This document shows, in pieces, positions 44,681 through 52,898 of a stretch of 64,000 nt of DNA (positions are counted from its first letter, which is position 1; every line of letters starts with the position of its first letter). Location of the stretch: positions 1 to 64,000 of the forward strand of contig CABUTN010000007.1 of assembly GCA_902494565.1 (NCBI GenBank), read 5' to 3'. The position numbers were made by a program, and so were the translations under genes. Below the pieces are notes generated by a model. It made no database searches. It saw only the letters and a list, made by a program, of their open reading frames with translations, and was not told the DNA's origin. The stretch comes from an uncultured Collinsella sp. (GTDB lineage: Bacteria > Actinomycetota > Coriobacteriia > Coriobacteriales > Coriobacteriaceae).

Positions 44681-44965
44681 CTATCCCTCGTCGCCGGCGT
44701 CGTACACGATATCGAGGCCACAAACAGGGCATTTCTCCGGATACACCGGCATATGAACGCCTGTCCGTTTTCTCACTTCGTCGCTGAGTCTGTCGCGCGC
44801 ATCGATGAACCGAATGTCGAGACACGGTATTTGCGAGCCGCAGCAAGGGCAGGTGACGACAAACGACCCGCAATCAACCTCTACGCTCGGAAACATATTG
44901 TTGTCTATAAGGGCACACGGCAGTTTTCCGTACTTCCCCATCGCAATATCGCCTCGCCAGCTCAT
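44681..44965 (-). CDS. Small zinc-ribbon-like protein, 94 aa
   Basis: Two CxxC pairs (CPCCGS and CPVCG), about 45 residues apart, suggest a zinc ribbon. No membrane segment. Start MSWRGDIAMGKYG is supported by GAGGGGAG upstream and a TATAGC box nearby; the frame extends 24 codons further but without a site. It faces the DUF5710 gene tail to tail. I do not recognise the family. Confidence 0.65.
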   Translation of the reverse strand: MSWRGDIAMGKYGKLPCALIDNNMFPSVEVDCGSFVVTCPCCGSQIPCLDIRFIDARDRLSDEVRKRTGVHMPVYPEKCPVCGLDIVYDAGDEG

Positions 44966-45087
44966 ACACGCTCCCCTCTCGCTATACAAATCAGGAAGAG
45001 CATGCACCGGCGGGTGGGCGCGATATTGCATCGCCACGCGATCCGATCAAACAACACGATCGTCAAAGAATGCCAAAGCCAAATACG

Positions 45088-46170
45088 CTAATACGGCAGA
45101 AGCCCCGCCTTTTCACGCTTCTTTTCCGAGCGATCGAACTCAATGCGATGGGCCTCAAGAAACACCGTATTGGGTCGCCACTGACGCTCATTCGGCTGCC
45201 TTAGCGTCGCACCCGCAAAGGAAACGTAGTCGGTCTTATCCAGCAGGTACGATCCGCACAGCCGATATTCGCCGCAAACAGGCTCAAACGAAATCAGGTG
45301 AGCATCAAATAGGGAATGAAGATCGCGCCGAAGCAGAATGCCGTTGCTGGCAACCTGCGATTTGGGTCCCGAGTAATTCTCGATATGCGCAGCCTCCAGA
45401 GCTTCGCTGACGCCGCAGTCCGACACCGCGCAACGGCCGTCATAGGCGGCAACGAGCTGCTTGCGGAACCATTGCTGCCCCAATCGCTCGCGCCTTAACG
45501 CATAGCGGACCTTTTCGTCGTCGGTCGCACCCTGTCCGGCAAACTCAATATCGACGGGCATGCGCTTCAGATAACTCATATCGGGCACAAAACGAGGGTC
45601 CGGTCCGCCTTTATGAACAGGACCGTGCAGAATAAACCATCCGTTTTCGGGCTCGAACCGCTCAACAAACGCAAGGCCGAGCACCTTATAGCCCACCTCG
45701 GTTGCGAATATGACTCCGACTGGGACGCCACATTCCATGCAGTTGAGCATTTTACGGTTGTAATTCTGGTCTCGAAAACCAACGGTACCCGGCGCTTGAA
45801 CCGAGTACCTAATGACCCACGTACCATCGTCCAAATAGAGCGGAGGCACATCGGTGTAGAAGCTCTTTTTAGAGTTATGGACCGAGAGCGCAAAGATCTT
45901 ATTGGGGTCTTGCTTCACCCGATCCTGGCCCGGCCAGAAGATCCCTGAATCCCGCGTTACGGGAAAGAAGTCCGAGCCAATTCTCAAACGATACTGATAC
46001 TGAGGGCTATCTTCCTTGGTGTGGTGCGGAAGGCTGGTCCAAACGCCGCCGCGCTGTTCCTCACCCAGAAACCACTCCCATGCCTCAACGTATTCGGAAG
46101 GCACGAGACTGCAGGCGCGGTCATAGCTTGGTCCATCCATCAACGGAACAGCAAGGTCAATGTCGTTCAT
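45088..46170 (-). CDS. HNH endonuclease with separate N-terminal recognition-like domain
   Basis: About 360 aa. The C-terminal HNH domain is clear: YDGRCAVSDCGVSEALEAAHIENYSG, then NGILLRRDLHSLFDAHLISF, with Cys pairs and catalytic His. The N-terminal 200 residues form a beta-rich domain (SYDRACSLVPSEYVEAWEW, GSDFFPVTRDSGIFWPGQDR) that may recognise a DNA feature. Similar proteins act as modification-dependent restriction enzymes, but no methylase or partner gene is present. ATG at 46170 preferred over GTG 46179. The function in defence is inferred. Confidence 0.78.
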   Translation of the reverse strand: MNDIDLAVPLMDGPSYDRACSLVPSEYVEAWEWFLGEEQRGGVWTSLPHHTKEDSPQYQYRLRIGSDFFPVTRDSGIFWPGQDRVKQDPNKIFALSVHNSKKSFYTDVPPLYLDDGTWVIRYSVQAPGTVGFRDQNYNRKMLNCMECGVPVGVIFATEVGYKVLGLAFVERFEPENGWFILHGPVHKGGPDPRFVPDMSYLKRMPVDIEFAGQGATDDEKVRYALRRERLGQQWFRKQLVAAYDGRCAVSDCGVSEALEAAHIENYSGPKSQVASNGILLRRDLHSLFDAHLISFEPVCGEYRLCGSYLLDKTDYVSFAGATLRQPNERQWRPNTVFLEAHRIEFDRSEKKREKAGLLPY

Positions 46171-46385
46171 CGCCAGCACCTACAACCATACGAACGCGAG
46201 TCATGCCCCTCAATAATATGGCCGGAAGTCAATTATTACGAGATCTCATTCCGCGATCGGCACATCGTTTATGCTCTCGGTTTGCCGCTGGCGCGCTTGT
46301 ACCCCGCTACCCCACTTCCCTGTATACTGATGTAGCACGTGTTTCATCCGGGCTTGCTGGGCCGGGTCGTTCATGGGAGGGTCTT

Positions 46386-46877
46386 ATGGCTGCTTCGAAT
46401 CCGCCTAAGGGGAGCGTTTCTTCTTCGTCCATCAAGCCGGTTACGCGCAAGGCCGTGCGCTGCCAGCGCGAGGTCGCCTGGCTTATCACGCAGGCAGCGG
46501 GCAGGCTTGTGGCGACCACCCAGGACGTCAATGCGCCTACGCCGAGCTTTGTGTTAGCGGCGGCGCTGGATTTTGTGCGCCAATTGGAGCTTGCCGCACA
46601 GGATACCAGCGGCCACCTCGACTACCAGAATGTTATGGCGCCCGACCTGCAAACGTTCTGCCACATGGCCAAGTTGCCCGCCGCGCCCAATGCGCTTTCG
46701 GACGCAGGCTACATGTTTACGCTTTCGGGCGCGGACCTTATCCGCGACATCTACGCATACTGCAGCGAGCTCGCCGAGCGCAGCGTCTTTGGCACGGCTG
46801 AAGTCAAACCGGGAAATGTCATCAAGCTGGTTCTTAGGCTGTTCTTGATGGACGGATTTGGGGCCATGCCGGCGTAA
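46386..46877 (+). CDS. Hypothetical protein, 163 aa
   Basis: A soluble, largely helical protein with no recognised domain. The first 20 residues are Ser/Pro/Lys-rich and probably disordered; the rest holds several amphipathic helices (REVAWLITQAAGRLVATTQDV, SFVLAAALDFVRQLELAAQD, GNVIKLVLRLFLMDGF). ATG at 46386 follows GGGAGGG. A longer frame upstream overlaps the start of the HNH gene on the other strand and lacks a site. The neighbours on both sides are defence-like, but no link is proven. Confidence 0.72.
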   Translation: MAASNPPKGSVSSSSIKPVTRKAVRCQREVAWLITQAAGRLVATTQDVNAPTPSFVLAAALDFVRQLELAAQDTSGHLDYQNVMAPDLQTFCHMAKLPAAPNALSDAGYMFTLSGADLIRDIYAYCSELAERSVFGTAEVKPGNVIKLVLRLFLMDGFGAMPA

Positions 46878-46977
46878 GCCGAGTCTTTAGCATCACTGTC
46901 GACTGGGCAACAACCGCTTTGCCTTAGTGGGCGCCAATCGAGGGTCGATTATTGGGTCGCCTCGTCCACTAACGCAT

Positions 46978-48450
46978 TTATTCCACGCGCTCTGACAGTC
47001 GATACTTGCGGTTGCGGCTCGTCGCCGGCGCCGTGGGCTCAAGCTCGCCTTGAGCAATGAGCGCGTTGACGCGCGACCTAACCTGGGAAATCGTAAGCCC
47101 CGTGCGTTCTGCCAGCTCACGCGTCCCCAGCTCGCCGTAGTGTTTGAGTGCCGTCACAATTAAGCCCCCGCCATGATCGACCGGCTCGATCTTTGAACGG
47201 TAAAGTACGACCTTGAACCGATCGAACCCCGGGCAGAACAGGGGCTCGGCCAGACCATGCGCGCGCATGGCATCGATCATCATCGGGATGCCCGAGCCAT
47301 TGCCCTCAGCCGGCGAACCTGCGCCATCCGGCAGCGGGACAATCGACATGAGTTTCACGAGCGTCGCGTTACGGCATCGGGAGCTGCCGTCAAACAAGTT
47401 CTCGCGAGTCTTTCCCCCGTAAAGGCCGCCAGGATTCGTCACCTCGACACGATCGTCAAAGACGTCGACGGCAATCGATTGTCCACAGAACCGATCCCCG
47501 TATTCTCGATGGATTACGGCGTTGGCGATTGCCTCGCGCAGAACCTCCTCGGGAATCTCCAGCGAGTCGACACGCGAGACGCCTTGGACGGTCGAGGTTC
47601 GCCGCAAATTCTTGGCGACGGCCGCGACAGCATCCGAGATCATCTCGCCCAACGTTCCCTCACAGATTGTGCGGTCCATGAACCTCAGCGACCCCGCCGT
47701 GCCTTTCCGGGTCCCCGCATAGACAGCCATGTCGATAAAGAGCTTGGGATAAAACTGCTGAGGGTAGGTGCCCGCAACTAGGAGTCCAGCCTTGGTGACA
47801 TTGCCCTGGGAATCAAGGAAATTTAGGCGCTCCAGCTTCGTTTGTTTGTCCGGCGCGCCGCGCATTGCCCGAGGCGTCAACGAGAAAGCCCGATCTATCG
47901 TACGGTCGACCAGCGCCTCGTCGAGATCGTCCGCGCCCGCGCCCGCCACCGCGTCGCGATCGCTCGGAGTCGCTCGACCGTATGACGCCAATGCGAGCAC
48001 CTCGGTCGACGAAAGCGGGACATCTTTGTCATCGATGCGTTTGTAGCTGCCACCTTGAGCGCCCCGCTCTATGACATAGCAAGGCTTGCTCGACGGGTCG
48101 AGCTCCTCAATCGTGATGACCAGAACCACGGTGCCCTGGAGCTCCACGCGCTCAATGGTGTATTTGGGCGGATTGGCCAGCTTTCCGCGACCGCCGGCAT
48201 CACCCATGCCCGCCACGAATTGGTTGAGCACTTTCTCGGTCTCAAAGTTTGCAACTGGGACAAAACCCGCGCGCTCGCTCACTCCGAGTACGATGATGCC
48301 GCCGGCGGTGTTTGCGAAAGCGCTGACCGTTTCCCATACGTCGCGGGAAAGCGTCGTGGCGCTCTCCTTGACCTCGACGTTAAGATCGTCCGAGCCCATG
48401 CGCCTTAAAGACTCGAGCAGACCGGTCAGTTCGTTTTCGTTCATCTGCAC
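46978..48450 (-). CDS. AlbA_2/Schlafen-type ATP-binding regulator
   Basis: 490 aa with three parts. The N-terminal AlbA_2 (Schlafen AlbA-like) domain contains VEVKESATTLSRDVWETVSAFANTAGGIIVLGV, followed by SYKRIDDKDVPLS. The middle is a HATPase_c_4-like ATP-binding region (EEVLREAIANAVIHREYG, RVEVTNPGG, GSGIPMMIDAM). The C-terminal winged helix reads YGELGTRELAERTGLTISQVRSRVNALIAQGELE. Such proteins are annotated as transcriptional regulators or DNA-binding helicase-like proteins, and some occur in defence islands. Start could be M1 or M3. Two remarkable palindromes lie in its upstream region. Confidence 0.88.
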   Translation of the reverse strand: MQMNENELTGLLESLRRMGSDDLNVEVKESATTLSRDVWETVSAFANTAGGIIVLGVSERAGFVPVANFETEKVLNQFVAGMGDAGGRGKLANPPKYTIERVELQGTVVLVITIEELDPSSKPCYVIERGAQGGSYKRIDDKDVPLSSTEVLALASYGRATPSDRDAVAGAGADDLDEALVDRTIDRAFSLTPRAMRGAPDKQTKLERLNFLDSQGNVTKAGLLVAGTYPQQFYPKLFIDMAVYAGTRKGTAGSLRFMDRTICEGTLGEMISDAVAAVAKNLRRTSTVQGVSRVDSLEIPEEVLREAIANAVIHREYGDRFCGQSIAVDVFDDRVEVTNPGGLYGGKTRENLFDGSSRCRNATLVKLMSIVPLPDGAGSPAEGNGSGIPMMIDAMRAHGLAEPLFCPGFDRFKVVLYRSKIEPVDHGGGLIVTALKHYGELGTRELAERTGLTISQVRSRVNALIAQGELEPTAPATSRNRKYRLSERVE

Positions 48451-48500
48451 GTCCTTTCGCTCGGTTCTGCGGAGAATGCCGCGAATAAATTTCCTTCGTC

Positions 48501-48580
48501 TCTCAGTTATCTCTCGTAATTATCTCTCATCTTTCTGCTATCTCTCATATTAGAGATGAGTGAGAGATGAAAGATAAGAT
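48501..48580. repeat. TATCTCTC palindrome, copy 1
   Basis: Three TATCTCTC-type words (TTATCTCTC, TTATCTCTC, TATCTCTCATA) are followed by inverted ones (AGAGATGAG, GAGAGATGA, AAGATA), making an imperfect palindrome of about 75 bp. It starts 51 nt upstream of the AlbA_2 gene. The words recur at roughly one helical turn, as expected for a multi-site operator. Confidence 0.75.
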
Positions 48581-48666
48581 GTCTGCCATCTGTTTCATAT
48601 AAACATGTTTTTGCTGGTAGAACAATCAGTATTGAGACAATACCATGATTGCTTGTCTCTTTGCTG

Positions 48667-48746
48667 CTCAGTTATCTCTCATATTTATCTCTCGTCTTTC
48701 AGTTATCTCTCGCATTAGTGACGAATGAGAGATGAGAGATACGTGA
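48667..48746. repeat. TATCTCTC palindrome, copy 2
   Basis: A second block with the same order: CAGTTATCTCTC, TTATCTCTC, CAGTTATCTCTC, then ATGAGAGATGAGAGATACG inverted. Together with copy 1 it frames a 86-nt AT-rich stretch (48581-48666) without genes, probably the promoter of the AlbA_2 gene. Confidence 0.75.
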
Positions 48747-48797
48747 GTGATGGACGAGCGTGGTTTTTTGGACGGTCGGAAAATCCCTCAAACAAAA

Positions 48798-48827
48798 AAC
48801 GGGGCCGGCCTTACGCCGAACCCCGTT
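48798..48827 (-). terminator. PTS IID terminator
   Basis: Minus-strand stem AACGGGG/CCCCGTT with an inner GGC/GCC stem, followed by TTTTTTG. It lies about 50 nt after the IID stop codon. Confidence 0.8.
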
Positions 48828-48874
48828 TTCAAACGGTCAGTTAGTTATCCAACGCGCGAGCATAGCAGTCAACA

Positions 48875-49723
48875 TTACGCCGCCGCGAACACTCCCAAAC
48901 CTGTTCCGATGATGCAGATCGCGAAGATACCAATAATAATCCAAATGGTCTTGACGCCCTTTTTGTACAGGGCAACGCAAGCGAACGTTGCCAGCAAAGG
49001 CAGCAGACCGGGGAAGATCGAATCGAACAGATCCTGCAGGACAATCTCCGAACCACCCACATCAAAGGTCAAAGCCGTGGACAGCGAGACCTGCGCCGCA
49101 ATCATGGCGCCGATAACGGTCATTCCGAGGACACCGGCAGCATGCGTCATGCGAGACATAAGGTTGTTCTCTTCGGACTGCTGCAGGAACTTGGTTCCCA
49201 GGTCGTATCCCAGATGGGCGGCGACGATACGCGTTGCAAAGTTAATTACGGAGTAGATGAGCGCGTACACGATGGGACCGAGCGGATTGCCCGTCGACGC
49301 GATACCAATACCAATGCCGGCGGCGACCACGCGGAACGTACCCCAGTAGAACGAATCGCCAATGCCGGAAAGCGGTCCCATGAGGCCGACCTTCATGGCG
49401 TTAATCGAGGACGTGTCGAAGTTCTTATCGGCAGCCGCCTGCTCCTCCATCGAAACCGTTAGGCCGGCTACAAACGGAAGCACATGAGGCGTGATGTTAA
49501 AGAACTCGGTATGGCGATCGAGCGCCGCATAGTAATCGTCGTCGTTGGGATAGATCTTTCGCAGGGGCTTCTGAATGGTGTACATGAAGCCCATTGCCAT
49601 CATCTTGTCGTACGACTGCGAGCACTGGCTCGTAAACTGGCGAAGGAACATGCTCCGATACATATCGGGGGTCATAACCGCGTCCTTCTTGGCCTCCTTG
49701 AGGTCGGTGTTCTGGGTAGCCAT
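48875..49723 (-). CDS. PTS mannose-family transporter subunit IID
   Basis: 282 aa. IID proteins form the sugar channel with IIC. The pattern MYRSMFLRQFTSQCSQSYDKMMAMGFMYTIQKPL, then TPHVLPFVAGLTVSMEEQ and the conserved KVGLMGPLSGIGDSFYWGTFR, is diagnostic of the EIID_man family. C-terminal hydrophobic helices include GVKTIWIIIGIFAICIIGTGLGVF. The start overlaps the IIC gene by 1 nt. It is the last gene of the operon. The substrate is set by the whole system; the linked SIS deglycase suggests a sugar-amine conjugate. Confidence 0.94.
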   Translation of the reverse strand: MATQNTDLKEAKKDAVMTPDMYRSMFLRQFTSQCSQSYDKMMAMGFMYTIQKPLRKIYPNDDDYYAALDRHTEFFNITPHVLPFVAGLTVSMEEQAAADKNFDTSSINAMKVGLMGPLSGIGDSFYWGTFRVVAAGIGIGIASTGNPLGPIVYALIYSVINFATRIVAAHLGYDLGTKFLQQSEENNLMSRMTHAAGVLGMTVIGAMIAAQVSLSTALTFDVGGSEIVLQDLFDSIFPGLLPLLATFACVALYKKGVKTIWIIIGIFAICIIGTGLGVFAAA

Positions 49724-50496
49724 TAGAAGTCCTCCTCTTCATCTGCAGCAACCGTCTGCGGACCGGACGAGCCCTCGCGGAAGGCCAGGAGTAGCGCGAC
49801 GCAAATGGCAGCTGCGGCGACGCCGACCACGTCCATCTTGAGGTAGATGACCATAATGAAGCCGATGAACAGCCAAGGAAGCAGCTTGTTGTCGCCCATG
49901 GTCCTAATAAGAAGAGCGAAGCCGATGCAGACCATGACGCCGGACGCAACGTTGAGGCCGTCCATCACAAACTGCGGAATCGCGTTGAGCGCATTGTTGA
50001 TGAGGTCGGCACCAAAGAACAGCGAGCAAAACACCAGCAGTGCAGACGGAATGCCAATCGACAGCGGCACGATGGTCAGATGGTACAGATTCGCCTTGGC
50101 AAGATCGCGATTTGCCAGAGCGGTCTCAATCTTCTTGCAGGCAAAGGCGCCCGGAACGGCGTAGCAGAAGTTGCGCCACACCTGAAGGAAGACGGAGACG
50201 GGAAGGGCGAGCGCGACGGCAGTTGCCGTGCCCGTACCCGTAATGACGGCAAACGCGCAGCCAAGCACGCCGGAGGCATAGACCTCGGGAGGAACCGCCG
50301 CGCCGACCATGATGGCGCCCATGAACATGGACTCCAAAGCAGCGCCGACGATAACGCCCTGCTGGACATCGCCAAGGATCAAGCCGACAAACAGGCTCGT
50401 AAACAGCGGACGGCCAAGCATCGTAATGCCAAATAATTGCTCGTCCATGGACGCAATAAATGCGACCAGTGCAACTAGAAGATACTGGACAACCAT
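49723..50496 (-). CDS. PTS mannose-family transporter subunit IIC
   Basis: 257 aa from the ATG (MVVQYLLVALVAFIASMDEQLFG); a TTG three codons earlier is possible. It has several membrane helices and the EIIC_man signature: RPLFTSLFVGLILGDVQQGVIVGAALESMFMG. The cytoplasmic C terminus is acidic (ADEEEDF). The Gly-rich helix TGTGTATAVALALPVSVFLQ is typical. It lies 81 nt downstream of the SIS deglycase gene and overlaps IID by 1 nt, so the subunits are made in fixed ratio. Confidence 0.94.
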   Translation of the reverse strand: MVVQYLLVALVAFIASMDEQLFGITMLGRPLFTSLFVGLILGDVQQGVIVGAALESMFMGAIMVGAAVPPEVYASGVLGCAFAVITGTGTATAVALALPVSVFLQVWRNFCYAVPGAFACKKIETALANRDLAKANLYHLTIVPLSIGIPSALLVFCSLFFGADLINNALNAIPQFVMDGLNVASGVMVCIGFALLIRTMGDNKLLPWLFIGFIMVIYLKMDVVGVAAAAICVALLLAFREGSSGPQTVAADEEEDF

Positions 50497-50577
50497 TTCG
50501 ATCAACCCCAGAAATAGGTCTGCAGGCGAGGCATTCTGCGCAGCTCGCCTGCAGACAACCGCAGCAATTTGAGAGGA

Positions 50578-51612
50578 TTAGTAGTTCATCTGGTGATAGT
50601 AGCGACGCGTGGTGAGCGGGTGGTTACGGACGTGCTCGAGATGGCAGCTCAGGCGCTCGGTGATGGTGTAGGTGACCATCGGGGAGACGATCTTGCGGAA
50701 CTCGGGGTCGCTGAACGGCAGCTCGACCTCGGCGGTGTCGAACTTGTTCACGCGGACGTTGACGCCCTTCTCGTCGGCGAGCATGTGGGTGAAGTTGTCC
50801 ACGCGGTCCATGAGCTTGCGGGTGTCGTCCTCGCCGTAGAGCATGATGAGGCTCGTGCCCTCCTCGCACAGCTCGATGGTGCCGTGGAAGAACTCGGCGG
50901 CGTGGATGGACTTGGTCTTGATCCACTGCATCTCCTCGAGGATGCACATGGCGTAGTCGTAGGCCTCGCCCCAGAGCATGCCGGAGCCGATCACCATGTG
51001 GTAGTCGGTGTCCTTGAAGTCCTCGGCCATGGCGGCGCAGCGCTCGTCCTGGGCGTCCTTGGCCTTGATGAGGTACGGGGCGATGTTGCCGAACTCCTCC
51101 ATGAAGGTGTCGTACTTGGGGAAGGCGCCGGCGTTCTTGAGGAAGCGGGCGACCAGCGTGATCTGGTAGGTGTAGATGGCCTCGCACAGGACGTCGTCCT
51201 CGGCGAAGCTGAAGAACTTGTAGTCGGCGTACTCGGTGGCCGGGGTGTTGTCGTTGGAGACGTACATCAGCGTGCGGGCGCCCTGCTCCTGGCAGAACTT
51301 GGCGGCCTCGATGATCTCGGGGGTGGTGCCGGTACGGGTGGAGAAGACGCAGACCGAGTCCTTGTTGAAGGTCTTGGGCGGACATGCGAGGAACTCAGCG
51401 GCAATCTCGCAGTGGACGTCGACGTCGGCCGTGGTGGTCTCGACCCAGTACTTCATCGGGAGCGTGTGGGCCCAGGTGCCGCCGCAGCCGATGAAGAAGA
51501 TGTTGGAATAACCCTGCTCGCAGACCTTGTCCACGGCAGCCTCAATCTGAGGACGGAGAGCGAGGGCATCGCTCACAACCTTCTCGTAACGAGGCTCATC
51601 GAAATTGAACAT
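50578..51612 (-). CDS. SIS-domain sugar-amine deglycase/isomerase (FrlB/GfrF-like)
   Basis: 344 aa with two SIS domains: NIFFIGCGGTWAHTLPMKYW with STRTGTTPEIIEAAKF, and VIGSGMLWGEAYDYAM with HAAEFFHGTIELCEEG. This matches FrlB/GfrF enzymes that split fructoselysine-6-phosphate into glucose-6-phosphate and lysine, although AgaS-type isomerases are also related. The E-FFHG and C-terminal HPLTTRRYYHQMNY are conserved in the FrlB group. It has its own promoter after the IIB gene terminator. Function is family-based inference, supported by the adjacent mannose-family PTS. Confidence 0.85.
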   Translation of the reverse strand: MFNFDEPRYEKVVSDALALRPQIEAAVDKVCEQGYSNIFFIGCGGTWAHTLPMKYWVETTTADVDVHCEIAAEFLACPPKTFNKDSVCVFSTRTGTTPEIIEAAKFCQEQGARTLMYVSNDNTPATEYADYKFFSFAEDDVLCEAIYTYQITLVARFLKNAGAFPKYDTFMEEFGNIAPYLIKAKDAQDERCAAMAEDFKDTDYHMVIGSGMLWGEAYDYAMCILEEMQWIKTKSIHAAEFFHGTIELCEEGTSLIMLYGEDDTRKLMDRVDNFTHMLADEKGVNVRVNKFDTAEVELPFSDPEFRKIVSPMVTYTITERLSCHLEHVRNHPLTTRRYYHQMNY

Positions 51613-51632
51613 CCCTTACTCCTAACTCACTT

Positions 51633-51653
51633 GGATGAACCCTTCATTCATCC
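51633..51653. promoter_or_regulatory. Hairpin in the 5' leader of the SIS deglycase gene
   Basis: GGATGAA and TTCATCC form a 7-bp inverted repeat with a 7-nt loop, 21-41 nt upstream of the deglycase ATG, between its promoter and AGGAG. Confidence 0.4.
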
Positions 51654-51662
51654 CATGACGTT

Positions 51663-51690
51663 ATAATACTTTATATAACTAACTATGCAA
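51663..51690 (-). promoter_or_regulatory. Promoter of the SIS-IIC-IID genes
   Basis: Minus-strand TTGCAT, 16-nt spacer, TATTAT. An inverted repeat GTTATA...TATAAC (51660-51679) overlaps the -10, a possible regulator site. Confidence 0.6.
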
Positions 51691-51727
51691 GAACTATTTC
51701 AGATTTTTTGGATTTTTCTTTAATAAA

Positions 51728-51757
51728 AAGCCCGTCGATCAAATGATCGACGGGCTT
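51728..51757 (-). terminator. Internal terminator after PTS IIB
   Basis: Perfect minus-strand 13-bp stem AAGCCCGTCGATC/GATCGACGGGCTT followed by TTTTATT. It splits the cluster into IIA-IIB and SIS-IIC-IID units or lowers downstream expression. Confidence 0.88.
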
Positions 51758-51806
51758 AAGAAAGGAGGACCTGGTTAATAAATGCCAGACAATGGCATAT
51801 TTCCGG

Positions 51807-52280
51807 CTAGAAAACGTCCTTGGCAAATACCTTTGAGTCATTGGGGACCTGACGGATTTCGATAACCACGCCATCGTTCACAAGCTCTTGGATATGCTCG
51901 GCATCGGTTTCGGTCGCAAAGATCGCGGGGGTCGGATGAAGCGTGGTCTCGGGAGACTTTCGAGTTCCGCCCAAATTGATCTCCTTGATGTCTTTGCAAC
52001 CCTTAGCAAGGCGATAGGCATCCTCGATCGTCTCGACAATGATAAACAGCGAATACTTGTCGGTGACGCCGCTGTTGAGCGCCTCGATAGCAGCGTTTAC
52101 GTCTTTTATGACGAGCTTCACGCCGTTGAGACGAGCTAGCCTCAAAGCGGCTTTTCTCATGTCGTCTTTTGCCACGGCGTCGCTGGCACACAGGATGCAA
52201 TCGACATCCAGCGCATGTGTCCAAGACATGGCGACCTGGCCGTGAATCAATCGGTAATCGACCCTCGTAAGCTTAATCAT
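51807..52280 (-). CDS. PTS mannose-family subunit IIB
   Basis: 157 aa from MIKLTRVDYRLIHGQ; the phosphorylated residue is the His in RLIHGQVA (H13), typical of EIIB_man. Further family motifs are DCILCASDAVAKDDMRKAALRLA and EINLGGTRKSPETTLHPTPAIF. GGAG lies 9 nt upstream of the chosen ATG. It takes phosphate from IIA and passes it to the sugar in IIC/IID. It ends 50 nt before a strong terminator and lies 62 nt downstream of IIA. Confidence 0.93.
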   Translation of the reverse strand: MIKLTRVDYRLIHGQVAMSWTHALDVDCILCASDAVAKDDMRKAALRLARLNGVKLVIKDVNAAIEALNSGVTDKYSLFIIVETIEDAYRLAKGCKDIKEINLGGTRKSPETTLHPTPAIFATETDAEHIQELVNDGVVIEIRQVPNDSKVFAKDVF

Positions 52281-52342
52281 CGTAATCATCTCCGCGCGTA
52301 ATAAAGGTAATGACAGGGTTGAATTATTCGTTGAAGCTTGAG

Positions 52343-52762
52343 CTAGAACTCTTCTTCTTCGACATCGGCAAGCATATCCGCCGCCTCGCAAAGCTGAATA
52401 AACGAACGCGATCCCTCGACCGCGGCTTTAGCCTTGTCCGCATCCAGGGAGTCCAGCTGTGTGACCATTTCCACCAGCAGCGGCAAGTTCATTCCGGCGA
52501 TCAACGTAAACGATCCGGCGGTCTGCCTCTGAATGAATTCGTTGTTTACAGAGCCGCCAAAGATGTCAGTCACGACAAACCAGGAGTCGGCAGGGTCCCT
52601 CGTCTCCATCCATGCATCAATCAACGCCGCGACGTCCCTTGAATCATCATCGATATAGGCGCACAGGCACTCGATTCGGTCGTTAGTGCCCATCAAAATC
52701 TCCAGAGAGCTTTTCATGCCTTGGGCGAGATAACCATGACTCGCTAGCAATATCTTATTCAT
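52343..52762 (-). CDS. PTS mannose-family subunit IIA
   Basis: 139 aa. The active His is H9 in LLASHGYLAQGM, and the family block FVVTDIFGGSVNNEFIQ is clear. The C terminus is very acidic (DVEEEEF). It receives phosphate from HPr, which is encoded elsewhere. First gene of the PTS operon, with promoter TTGCTA-N17-TATATT upstream. Confidence 0.93.
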   Translation of the reverse strand: MNKILLASHGYLAQGMKSSLEILMGTNDRIECLCAYIDDDSRDVAALIDAWMETRDPADSWFVVTDIFGGSVNNEFIQRQTAGSFTLIAGMNLPLLVEMVTQLDSLDADKAKAAVEGSRSFIQLCEAADMLADVEEEEF

Positions 52763-52788
52763 AGTTCTCCAATATCAATAAGACGTAC

Positions 52789-52817
52789 TATATTGTCATA
52801 ACAAAGTATATTAGCAA
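52789..52817 (-). promoter_or_regulatory. Promoter and putative GntR site of the PTS operon
   Basis: Minus-strand TTGCTA, 17-nt spacer, AATATA. The plus-strand sequence ACTATATTGTCAT over the -10 is nearly repeated as ACTTATATTGTATT at 53648-53661 upstream of the GntR gene, as expected for a shared and autoregulatory operator. Confidence 0.5.
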
Positions 52818-52898
52818 TCTACCCCTGCGCGGTGTGTCTATTTTCCAAATCCGCGAACGGTAACAATTGGTCGGTAAATAGACCGATCTATCTCTAAT

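Noticed and set aside
43957..48450. Prophage or integrative element
   Set aside because: No integrase, phage structural gene, or direct repeat of the tRNA-Val end was found in this interval.
48501..48746. CRISPR array
   Set aside because: The repeated words are only 8-9 nt and palindromically arranged; no regular repeat-spacer pattern exists.
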